NCBI GenBank assembly: GCA_947458895.1
Contig: CANHBY010000097.1
Span: forward strand, 1 to 6,048
From: Burkholderiales bacterium
GTDB lineage: Bacteria; Pseudomonadota; Gammaproteobacteria; Burkholderiales; Burkholderiaceae_C
Length of the DNA: 6,048 nt
Direction: 5' to 3'
Position numbers and translations under genes: made by a program. Below the pieces are notes generated by a model that made no database searches, was not told the origin of the DNA, and saw only the letters and a program-made list of their open reading frames with translations. This document shows, piece by piece, positions 1 to 5,442 of the stretch. Numbering within the stretch: position 1 is the first letter of the stretch; every line of letters begins with the position of its first letter.

Positions 1-338
1 CCAAGTACGCTGACTTCAAAGCGCGCACCTTGAGCTACGGTGATCAGCGTCGCCTGGAAATCGCCCGCGCTCTGGCAACCGACCCCCATTTGATCGCGCT
101 GGACGAACCCGCCGCCGGCATGAACCCGACCGAGAAGGTGGTTCTGCGCGAGCTGATCGATCGAATCAGGCGTGACGGGCGCACGGTGCTGCTCATTGAG
201 CACGATGTGAAGCTGGTGATGGGCCTGTGTGATGCGGTGACGGTGCTGGACCAAGGTTGCCAAATCGCCCAGGGTGTGCCCAGCGAAGTTCAACGTGATC
301 CACGTGTGATCGAGGCCTACCTCGGCGTGGCACATTGA
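1..338 (+). CDS. livG: LivG-type branched-chain amino acid ABC transporter ATPase, C-terminal fragment
   Basis: Cytoplasmic ATP-binding subunit of a branched-chain amino acid (HAAT family) importer; it hydrolyses ATP to drive uptake through LivH/LivM-type permeases. Only the last 111 residues are present: the gene enters from the left edge, with the reading frame at base 3. Visible in order are the ABC signature (LSYGDQRR, bases 30-53), Walker B with the catalytic glutamate (LIALDEP, 90-110), the D-loop region (AAGMNP) and the H-loop (LLIEHDVKLVMGLCD) with its switch histidine. The IEHD-x-KLVMG wording is characteristic of LivG, as distinct from LivF. Walker A and the Q-loop lie outside the window. 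The gene ends 40 bases before livF on the same strand, so the two are almost certainly one operon. The assignment to LivG is firm; the actual substrate (leucine/isoleucine/valine or another amide or amino acid) cannot be read from the ATPase. Confidence 0.93.
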   Translation, partial: KYADFKARTLSYGDQRRLEIARALATDPHLIALDEPAAGMNPTEKVVLRELIDRIRRDGRTVLLIEHDVKLVMGLCDAVTVLDQGCQIAQGVPSEVQRDPRVIEAYLGVAH

Positions 339-378
339 CACCCAGGCTGAGCCATTCTTTTCATTCGATAGGATCGTC

Positions 379-1092
379 ATGCTGAAGACCTTGCTCAAAG
401 TCAGTGGGCTCCAAGTGGCCTACGGTGGAATTAAAGCCGTCAAAGGCATTTCGTTCGAGGTGAGCCAGGGCGAGCTGGTGTGCCTGATCGGTGCCAATGG
501 CGCGGGCAAAAGCACCACCCTCAAGGCCGTCACAGGCACGCTAAAGCCTGCCGCAGGGTTGGTGGAGTTCATGGGGCAAAGCACCACGGGGCGCGGCCCC
601 TGGGAGCTGGTTCAGCAAGGCCTGGTGATGGTGCCTGAGGGTCGCGGCACCTTCACGCGCATGAGCATCACCGAGAACCTGATGATGGGTGCTTTTGTGC
701 GCAAAGACGCTGAGGTGCTCACAGACATGGACAAGGTGTTTGAAACCTTTCCGCGTCTCAAGGAGCGTAGAAATCAGTTGGCCGGCACCCTCTCCGGCGG
801 CGAGCAGCAAATGTTGGCCATGGGCCGCGCCTTAATGGCACGTCCGCGAGTCTTGCTTCTGGACGAGCCCTCGATGGGCTTGAGCCCCATCATGGTGGAC
901 AAAATATTCGAGGTCATTCAAGACATCCACAGCCGGGGCACCACCGTGCTGTTGGTCGAGCAAAATGCCAGCCGCGCCTTGGCGCTGGCCTCGCGCGGCT
1001 ATGTGATGGAGTCGGGTGAGATGGCCATGACCGGCCCCGCGGCTGAGTTGCTCCGTGATCCCAAGGTGAGGGCGGCTTACTTGGGGGAGTAA
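379..1092 (+). CDS. livF: LivF-type branched-chain amino acid ABC transporter ATP-binding protein
   Basis: Second ATPase subunit of the same importer, expected to pair with LivG on the inner face of the membrane. It is 237 residues, the normal LivF length, so it is complete. Walker A is GANGAGKST (residues 38-46), the Q-loop region carries the LivF-typical GLVMVPEGR (81-89), the signature is LSGGEQQ (138-144) and Walker B is VLLLDEP (158-164). The H-loop position reads VEQN, with Gln195 where most ABC ATPases have histidine. This is normal for LivF, so the pair has one canonical and one variant H-loop. The ATG at 379 is chosen because an AGGA Shine-Dalgarno (370-373) sits 5 bases before it. 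The stop lies 19 bases from the cydB stop on the other strand, and I see no clear terminator hairpin between the converging genes. Family assignment is firm; substrate is inferred from family only. Confidence 0.96.
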   Translation: MLKTLLKVSGLQVAYGGIKAVKGISFEVSQGELVCLIGANGAGKSTTLKAVTGTLKPAAGLVEFMGQSTTGRGPWELVQQGLVMVPEGRGTFTRMSITENLMMGAFVRKDAEVLTDMDKVFETFPRLKERRNQLAGTLSGGEQQMLAMGRALMARPRVLLLDEPSMGLSPIMVDKIFEVIQDIHSRGTTVLLVEQNASRALALASRGYVMESGEMAMTGPAAELLRDPKVRAAYLGE

Positions 1093-1111
1093 GCTTCACG
1101 GACCAGGTTCC

Positions 1112-2107
1112 TTAGGCGTAGCGCAACTCGGTCGCCTTCCCCCCGAACACCCTGTAAGCAAACACGGTGTACCCCGCGATGGCCGGCACCGAGATGACCG
1201 TGCCGATCAGGATGACCTTCAGTGAGGCGGGGCTGCTGGCGGCTTGCCACAGGGTCAGTTTGTCGATCACGACATAGGGATAGAGGCTGTAGGCCAAGCC
1301 GAAGAAGCCCAGCACAAACACTGTGATCACCAGCATGAAGGGCAGCCAACACAGCTTGCCCAGAACGCGCTCCGAATTCAACATGGCCCGAGCGCCCACG
1401 AGTGCCAGGATCGTCATCAGTGGAATGGGCAGCAGCGCAATGAACTCGGGCATGCTGAACCAGCGATCACGCACGGTGGTGCTGATCAGTGGCGTAGCCA
1501 CAGAAATCAGGCCCATGCCGATGACCATGGGCGGCCAAGCGATTTTGGCCCAGCGCACCGCATTTTTTTGCAGCTCGCCTTCTGTTTTGAGGATCAACCA
1601 GCACGCGCCCAGCAGCACATAGGCGGCTGGCAATGCGATGGCAATCGTACCTGCGAAAGCGTTGTAAGCCCAGCCCTCGTGCAGGCCGGTGATGTAGTGG
1701 CCGAGCATCCAGCCCTGTGATGTGGCGGCCAAGCCAGAGCCAGCAAAGAAGGCCCGGTTCCACAGATGTTTATGCTGAGCCTGCGCCTTGGTGCGAAAGT
1801 CAAAAGCCACCCCGCGCAAAATCAAACCCACCAGCATCAGGGCCACGGGCAAATAGAGTGCGGTGAGCACCATGCCGTGGGCTTTGGGGAAGGCAATGAG
1901 CAAAATGCCCACACCCAACACCAGCCAGGTTTCGTTGGCATCCCAAAAGGGCCCTATGCTGGCCACCATCACATCTTTTTGGGCATCGCTGGCACGCGGC
2001 ATTAGGAGCCCCACGCCGAGGTCATAGCCATCCAGCACCACATAGGCCAGCATGGCCAGGCCCATGAGCGCCATGAAGATGATGGGCAAAACTTGGTCAA
2101 AGCTCAT
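1112..2107 (-). CDS. cydB: Cytochrome bd ubiquinol oxidase subunit II
   Basis: Integral membrane subunit of the bd-type terminal oxidase; it partners CydA and stabilises the haem-bearing complex that reduces oxygen with quinol electrons. The 331-residue product is strongly hydrophobic, with about eight or nine membrane segments. It carries the family motifs VLDGYDLGVG (residues 24-33), GPFWDANETWL (52-62) and LRGVAFDFR (97-105). Asp26, Asp29, Asp56 and Glu59 are the conserved acidic positions. At 331 residues it is shorter than E. coli CydB (379) and close to CioB-type subunits. I start it at 2107: that ATG overlaps the cydA stop as ATGA, and a GGAG lies 7 bases upstream. The open frame extends 14 codons further into cydA, but that extension is polar, histidine-rich and unlike the family. 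No CydX-like small subunit gene follows, since the frame closes 19 bases from livF. Confidence 0.96.
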   Translation of the reverse strand: MSFDQVLPIIFMALMGLAMLAYVVLDGYDLGVGLLMPRASDAQKDVMVASIGPFWDANETWLVLGVGILLIAFPKAHGMVLTALYLPVALMLVGLILRGVAFDFRTKAQAQHKHLWNRAFFAGSGLAATSQGWMLGHYITGLHEGWAYNAFAGTIAIALPAAYVLLGACWLILKTEGELQKNAVRWAKIAWPPMVIGMGLISVATPLISTTVRDRWFSMPEFIALLPIPLMTILALVGARAMLNSERVLGKLCWLPFMLVITVFVLGFFGLAYSLYPYVVIDKLTLWQAASSPASLKVILIGTVISVPAIAGYTVFAYRVFGGKATELRYA

Positions 2108-2118
2108 GTGGAGGCTCC
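2104..2118 (-). promoter_or_regulatory. cydA/cydB translational coupling junction and cydB ribosome binding site
   Basis: Read on the minus strand, GGAG (2118-2115) is followed by a 7-base spacer and then ATGA. In the ATGA, the cydB ATG (2107-2105) overlaps the cydA TGA (2106-2104). This four-base overlap fixes the cydB start and is the usual arrangement for coupled, near-equal synthesis of two subunits of one complex. Confidence 0.85.
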
Positions 2119-3468
2119 GGTGGTGGTGACCAAGCTCGGCTTGGGCCATGAAGGTTGACTCATGTCGACCGGCTTGCCGGCCATGTAGCGGATCACACCG
2201 ATGTAAGCGCAGATCAACACCAGATAAACCGTGACATACAGCGCCAAGGTGAAAGCGATCAGCGCCGAGGGCACCTGCGAGGCCACCTCAGCGGTTCGCA
2301 GCAGGCCGAACACGATGTAGGGTTGGCGGCCAATCTCCGTCACATACCAGCCTGCCACGGTAGCCACCCAGCCTGAAAATGTCATGGCCGTCAAAGCCCA
2401 CAACAGGGCTTTGGGCAGCGCAGTGGCTTGCCAGTTGGCACGCCGGTAGAGCCAACACCCCACCCAGCTGGTTAGCCACATCAGCACCCCCATCCCCACC
2501 ATCACCCGAAAGCCGTAGAACAGCGGCGCCACGGGCGGATGGGCTTCAGGGAACTCATTCAAGCCTTTGATCTCGCCATCGAGTTCGTGGGTCAGGAGAA
2601 GGCTGGCTGCGCGTGGAATACCGATGGCCAGTTCGTTGCGCCTCTGCGCGGCGTTGGGGACTGCGAAGAGCAGCAAGGGGGCCCCGCGCTCGGTCTCCCA
2701 GATGCCCTCCATGGCGGCAATTTTCTGAGGCTGATGCTTCAAGGTGTTCAAGCCGTGCAAATCACCCACCAGCACTTGCACAGGGATCAGCAAAGCTGCG
2801 AGGCTCAAGCCCACTCGCAACACCTTGGGTGTCGAGGCATTGCCAAGCCCCCGAAGTGTTTGCCAACCACTCACGCCGGCCAGCAAAAAGGCGACCGTCA
2901 GGGCGGAGGCCAGCAGCATGTGAGTCAGCCGATAAGGCAGGGAAGGGTTGAAGATCACTGCTGCCCAGTTTGTCACATGAAACTCGCCGTTGATGACCTC
3001 GAAGCCTGCAGGTGTGTGCATCCAAGAGTTGAGGCTCAAAATCCAGAAGGCACTCATGGTGGTGCCAAAAGCTACGAGAAAAGTGGCCAGCAAATGCACC
3101 CGCTCACTCACCCTGCCGTGCCCAAAAAGCATCACCCCCAAGAAGGTGGCTTCCAAGAAGAAGGCTGTGAGCACTTCATAGCCGAGCAATGGGCCTGCGA
3201 CATTGCCTACGCGCTCCATGAAGCCAGGCCAGTTGGTGCCGAACTGAAAGCTCATGGTGATGCCACTGACCACACCCAAGGCGAAGGTGAGCGCAAACAC
3301 TTTGGTCCAGAAACGGTACGCCATCAGCCACGCTGTGTTGTGGGTGCCAAGCCAGCGCCAGCGGAAGAACAGCAACACCCACCCCAGCGCGATGGTGATG
3401 GTGGGAAACAGAATGTGGAAGGTGATGTTGGCCGCAAATTGGGCCCTGGCGAGCATGAGTGCATCCAT
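2104..3468 (-). CDS. cydA: Cytochrome bd ubiquinol oxidase subunit I, short Q-loop (CIO-like) type
   Basis: Haem-bearing subunit of the bd quinol oxidase; it oxidises quinol and reduces oxygen to water in the cytoplasmic membrane. The 454-residue protein has about nine membrane segments. Conserved positions, compared with E. coli CydA from memory, are His18 (E. coli His19), Glu98 and Glu106 (Glu99, Glu107), His183 and Met323 (the haem b558 ligands His186 and Met393), Lys249 and Glu254 of the Q-loop (Lys252, Glu257), and Glu378 with the GRQPY motif at 380-384 (Glu445, GRQPW). All expected ligands are present, so it should be catalytically competent. It is about 70 residues shorter than E. coli CydA (522), and the shortening falls in the Q-loop region between His183 and Met323. 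That places it with the CioA-like short-loop branch; cyanide resistance is possible but not shown. It is translated from a very strong Shine-Dalgarno directly after the regulator gene. Confidence 0.97.
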   Translation of the reverse strand: MDALMLARAQFAANITFHILFPTITIALGWVLLFFRWRWLGTHNTAWLMAYRFWTKVFALTFALGVVSGITMSFQFGTNWPGFMERVGNVAGPLLGYEVLTAFFLEATFLGVMLFGHGRVSERVHLLATFLVAFGTTMSAFWILSLNSWMHTPAGFEVINGEFHVTNWAAVIFNPSLPYRLTHMLLASALTVAFLLAGVSGWQTLRGLGNASTPKVLRVGLSLAALLIPVQVLVGDLHGLNTLKHQPQKIAAMEGIWETERGAPLLLFAVPNAAQRRNELAIGIPRAASLLLTHELDGEIKGLNEFPEAHPPVAPLFYGFRVMVGMGVLMWLTSWVGCWLYRRANWQATALPKALLWALTAMTFSGWVATVAGWYVTEIGRQPYIVFGLLRTAEVASQVPSALIAFTLALYVTVYLVLICAYIGVIRYMAGKPVDMSQPSWPKPSLVTTTGAST

Positions 3469-3482
3469 GTTTTGACTCCTTA
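3469..3482 (-). promoter_or_regulatory. cydA ribosome binding site containing the regulator stop codon
   Basis: On the minus strand the sequence is TAAGGAG (3482-3476), a 7-base spacer, then the cydA ATG at 3468. The TAA is the stop codon of the upstream regulator gene, so the stop lies within the Shine-Dalgarno sequence. With only 11 bases between the genes there is no room for a separate cydA promoter there. The junction supports one polycistronic message and fixes the cydA start. Confidence 0.9.
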
Positions 3483-4049
3483 ATCCTTGCGTGGGTTGCG
3501 GCCGCCGATGAGCGAAGACTTGTTGGTGAATTCAAGCAAACGCTGCACCTTGGAGCCCATCTTCATGAGTTGCGCCAGCGTTTTTTGGTCCATGCGCTGA
3601 ACGTCATCGAACCAGGTGGTCATGAGCTCAATCAGGTCGTGCATGCTTTTCATGCGCTCCTGGGCGATGCGATCTTCTTCGCTGCTGGGGCTCTCTAGCA
3701 GCGAATTGCGCAGCATGGAAAGCGTGGGCTCGATCTCTCGGCGGCGGCGCTCTTCAGCCAGCGTGCGGAAAATCTCCCAGGCATCGGTGGGGGCGTCGAA
3801 GTATTCACGCCGGTCGCCGCTCACATGGCGCAGACTCACCAAACGCCAGGACTGCAATTCCTTCAAACCCATGCTGACGTTGGAGCGCGAGAACTCCAGC
3901 GACTGGCCGATTTCATCTGCATTCAGGGGCCGTGGTGAGACATAAATCAGCGCATAGATCTGGCCTACTGTGCGGTTGATGCCCCAGCGGCTACCCATCT
4001 CGCCAAAGTGGCTGACGAAGCTGCGCACGAGGGGTGAAAGGGCAGACAT
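3480..4049 (-). CDS. GbsR/MarR-type winged-helix transcriptional regulator, first gene of the cyd operon
   Basis: Predicted DNA-binding regulator, probably dimeric and cytoplasmic. The 189-residue product contains the GbsR-like block RWGINRTVGQIYALIY (residues 21-36). A helix-turn-helix follows at about 43-68, with recognition-helix sequence FSRSNVSMGLKEL (53-65), then a wing around 71-84 (RHVSGDRREYF). The C-terminal half is charged and helical (about 90-170), as expected for a dimerisation helix bundle. I start it at the ATG at 4049 because the domain begins right after it. A TTG at 4118 would add 23 residues, but neither start has a good Shine-Dalgarno. It is the promoter-proximal gene of an operon with cydA and cydB, so the natural inference is that it regulates its own operon and perhaps the divergent gene at 4257. 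The Bacillus GbsR relatives control choline and glycine betaine genes; the ligand here is unknown. The basic tail (GGRNPRKD) may aid DNA contact. Confidence 0.87.
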   Translation of the reverse strand: MSALSPLVRSFVSHFGEMGSRWGINRTVGQIYALIYVSPRPLNADEIGQSLEFSRSNVSMGLKELQSWRLVSLRHVSGDRREYFDAPTDAWEIFRTLAEERRRREIEPTLSMLRNSLLESPSSEEDRIAQERMKSMHDLIELMTTWFDDVQRMDQKTLAQLMKMGSKVQRLLEFTNKSSLIGGRNPRKD

Positions 4050-4082
4050 GGGTGGATTTTCTGGTTCAGTATTTACCCTCGG

Positions 4083-4112
4083 AATGTATTGAAGTTTCAG
4101 TAAATCCTGAAA
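4083..4112 (-). promoter_or_regulatory. Candidate promoter of the regulator-cydA-cydB operon
   Basis: On the minus strand, TTTCAG (4112-4107) as a -35-like hexamer and TACATT (4088-4083) as a -10-like hexamer are separated by 18 bases. This would give a leader of roughly 25-30 bases before the ATG at 4049. Both matches are partial (3 of 6 and 4 of 6), so this is a weak proposal. Its appeal is position: the inverted repeat at 4095-4112 would cover the -35 and part of the spacer. Confidence 0.25.
4095..4112. promoter_or_regulatory. Inverted repeat, candidate operator for the GbsR/MarR-type regulator
   Basis: TTTCAG (4095-4100), a 6-base spacer, then CTGAAA (4107-4112) is a perfect palindrome of two 6-base arms with centres 12 bases apart. 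It lies 45 bases upstream of the regulator start in the AT-rich control region. The 18-base total size and the arm spacing fit a dimeric winged-helix protein bound to one face of DNA. Many MarR-type regulators bind palindromes in their own promoters. The assignment to this regulator rests on position only. Confidence 0.45.
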
Positions 4113-4129
4113 ATCCAAAAATAAAGGGC

Positions 4130-4158
4130 TTTCACTCGGTAGGGGTATTCACTGTAGT
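4130..4158 (+). promoter_or_regulatory. Candidate promoter for the unknown rightward gene
   Basis: TTTCAC (4130-4135) and TGTAGT (4153-4158) are separated by 17 bases, with 3 of 6 and 4 of 6 matches to sigma-70 consensus. Transcription would begin near 4165, leaving about 90 bases of leader that contains the inverted repeat at 4174-4190. The match is weak and other hexamer pairs are possible. Confidence 0.22.
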
Positions 4159-4173
4159 TTTTTCCGATCAATA

Positions 4174-4190
4174 GCGTGGAAAATTCACGC
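4174..4190. repeat. Inverted repeat in the divergent control region
   Basis: GCGTG (4174-4178) pairs exactly with CACGC (4186-4190). Including the next two positions on each side gives seven-base arms with one G:T wobble around an AAA centre. It could be a second operator-like site for control of the gene at 4257, or a short hairpin in its leader. It is unlike the TTTCAG/CTGAAA palindrome, so it need not bind the same protein. Confidence 0.4.
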
Positions 4191-4243
4191 CGGACACTCC
4201 AAGGCTGCTGGCCTCTGGGGTGGCAAACGGGCCACGTCATTTG

Positions 4244-4259
4244 AGAGGAGTTGTGAATG
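4244..4259 (+). promoter_or_regulatory. Ribosome binding site of the unknown gene
   Basis: AGAGGAG (4244-4250) followed by a 6-base spacer and ATG at 4257 is a strong match to the 16S anti-Shine-Dalgarno. It is the main evidence that this otherwise unrecognised frame is translated and that the start is correctly placed. Confidence 0.75.
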
Positions 4260-4676
4260 CAGGCTGCGATCCATACATCCGCCGGTCAACAGTGGGCGGC
4301 AGCCGTCTGGGTGTTCAATCACGTCTTGCAGCGGGTGGCTGACGTGTTGGCTCGACAGGGGCACGTGGGGCTGTCGGCCCAACTGATCTCCGCCAAAAAC
4401 AGCCAAGCGCCCCGCATCAGCGAGTTCCGTTTGTATGATCTTTCAGTGCAGGACCGAATTTTTTTCGTCGAGGGCCTGCGCATGGCTCACCAGCGTTATC
4501 TGGCCGAGGGGCCGGCAGGTTGGAACATGCCGGATTTTTACCCTGTCTTCATGGAACGCTTTGCCTCCCTGCTTCAACTGGCCGAATCTGAAAACGTGCA
4601 ATACATAACCGGCTCCGGCCCAACGCTTTACAGCAGCACAGCCGCCAATTCGGTTCGCAGGACGGCATCAGGGTAG
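4257..4676 (+). CDS. Hypothetical protein, 139 residues, not recognised
   Basis: I do not recognise this family. The product is predicted to be soluble and mostly helical, with no signal peptide or membrane segment. The N-terminal third (residues about 10-35) looks like an amphipathic helix rich in alanine, valine and tryptophan. The middle holds an aromatic, charged stretch (EFRLYDLSVQDRIFFVEG, about 55-72) followed by another helical part. The last 25 residues are rich in Ser, Thr and Gly and are probably disordered. Support for a real gene is a good Shine-Dalgarno (AGAGGAG, 4244-4250, 6 bases before the ATG), a preceding intergenic control region, and codon use and composition like the neighbours. 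It is divergent from the regulator-cyd operon, so it may share regulation. Its last 9 bases overlap the convergent CPBP gene. Function cannot be proposed from the sequence. Confidence 0.65.
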   Translation: MQAAIHTSAGQQWAAAVWVFNHVLQRVADVLARQGHVGLSAQLISAKNSQAPRISEFRLYDLSVQDRIFFVEGLRMAHQRYLAEGPAGWNMPDFYPVFMERFASLLQLAESENVQYITGSGPTLYSSTAANSVRRTASG

Positions 4677-5324
4677 TGCAGTGGCCAGCGTGGAAATATC
4701 CCAGAGAAAGTGGGCTAACACGGGGGTCCAAAGGGCCTGTTTGCGGGCATAGGCCAGCGAGAAGCACAGCCCGAACACGAGAACCCACACCACATTGACC
4801 GGCCCCTGGTACAGGCTGTAGAGCACCCGAACCAGCAGCGGTACGCCGATGGCCACCGAGAGGCCCAAACCCCTGAGCCCACGCATTAAAATCCCGAGCA
4901 GAAAAACCTCTTCGAAGGCGCTGTTGATACAGATCAGGGCGACCATCACCACCATCGACACAGAACTTGCCGCCAAGGTTGCGTCCACGGCTTGTGTGGG
5001 CTGTGCGGGCAGGGGTCCTGTCACGATGAAGCCGATCAGCCAAGCACTCAGCACGACCAGTGCGGCTACAAGGGAATCTCTGAGCGTAGGCCGAGGGATC
5101 AGAGTTCCCAGGGCAAAGCCACGGGCCTTGAGAAAGAGCAAGGCGCCCCCACTCAAAATGGCCTCCACCACAATGAGCCCGATGGCCCCGGCATCGGTGA
5201 GCGGTGCATCAGGATAGGTGTTGAACAGGGCGTCCACAGACGTCAGGATGGGCAGACCAAAGCATATGGCGATGACGACCAGGGCTTCTGCGACCGTGAG
5301 TGTGGTGTGGGACGAGGTGGCCAT
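4668..5324 (-). CDS. CPBP/CAAX-type intramembrane metalloprotease homologue with altered catalytic motifs
   Basis: Integral membrane protein of the CPBP (Abi/CAAX prenyl protease-like) family, 218 residues with about six hydrophobic segments. Active members are glutamate-type intramembrane proteases with motifs EExxxR, FxxxH and HxxxN/D. Here the first motif is present as E138-E139 in FEEVFLLG, but Leu143 stands where the arginine is usual. The second motif region reads RVLYSLYQG (166-174), where related proteins usually have YHLYQG, so Ser170 replaces the histidine. The third motif is intact as HFLWD (His205, Asp209). It may therefore be a non-proteolytic or altered member; some subfamilies do lack the arginine. 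The ATG at 5324 is preferred over a TTG at 5354, though neither has a strong Shine-Dalgarno. The gene is convergent with the unknown gene (9-base overlap) and divergent from coaBC. Target and role are unknown. Confidence 0.85.
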   Translation of the reverse strand: MATSSHTTLTVAEALVVIAICFGLPILTSVDALFNTYPDAPLTDAGAIGLIVVEAILSGGALLFLKARGFALGTLIPRPTLRDSLVAALVVLSAWLIGFIVTGPLPAQPTQAVDATLAASSVSMVVMVALICINSAFEEVFLLGILMRGLRGLGLSVAIGVPLLVRVLYSLYQGPVNVVWVLVFGLCFSLAYARKQALWTPVLAHFLWDISTLATALP

Positions 5325-5442
5325 TGTGTTTTTGGCGCCGGTGGGCTGGTACAAGATTATTGAGCTTACCTTGGCCGCTTGGCAGAGGTTCCCAATGCAT
5401 CGGCCACAATGGCGAATTCTTCAGCTTGCTTCCTGATTTCAA
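5325..5442. other. Divergent intergenic region between the CPBP gene and coaBC
   Basis: This stretch of 118 bases must contain the start signals of both divergent genes. An AATAAT on the minus strand (about 5355-5362) resembles a -10 element for the CPBP gene, but no matching -35 at standard spacing is convincing. No clear promoter or Shine-Dalgarno is visible for coaBC. No repeat or hairpin stands out. Confidence 0.5.

Larger units (their letters stand above)
4050..4256. other. Divergent intergenic control region between the regulator-cyd operon and the unknown gene
   Basis: About 207 bases without a gene, noticeably richer in A and T than the flanking genes, especially between 4055 and 4185. 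It must hold the promoter of the regulator-cydA-cydB operon reading left, and probably that of the gene at 4257 reading right. It contains two inverted repeats, listed separately, and weak sigma-70-like hexamers in both directions. A small perfect stem, GTGGC/GCCAC (4220-4224 with 4231-4235, 6-base loop), lies just upstream of the Shine-Dalgarno of the rightward gene and may be chance. I found no complete FNR/ANR-type TTGAT-N4-ATCAA site, only a left half-site on the minus strand near 4165-4172. Confidence 0.7.

Noticed and set aside
2108..2149. Upstream extension of cydB by 14 codons.
   Set aside because: The extension is polar and histidine-rich, lies inside the cydA coding end, and the ATGA overlap with its own GGAG gives a much better start.
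2539..3483. A 314-codon open frame on the + strand opposite cydA.
   Set aside because: It lies antisense to a clear cydA, and its product is rich in His, Gln and Cys, the typical mirror image of a hydrophobic membrane protein. It shows no domain and no convincing start signal.
4050..4118. Longer regulator protein starting at the TTG at 4118.
   Set aside because: The extra 23 residues resemble no part of the family, run through the candidate operator and promoter, and have no Shine-Dalgarno support.
4161..4180. Possible FNR/ANR box on the minus strand (TTGATCGGAAAAAA), which would fit oxygen control of cyd genes.
   Set aside because: Only the TTGAT half-site is present; the ATCAA half is replaced by AAAAA.
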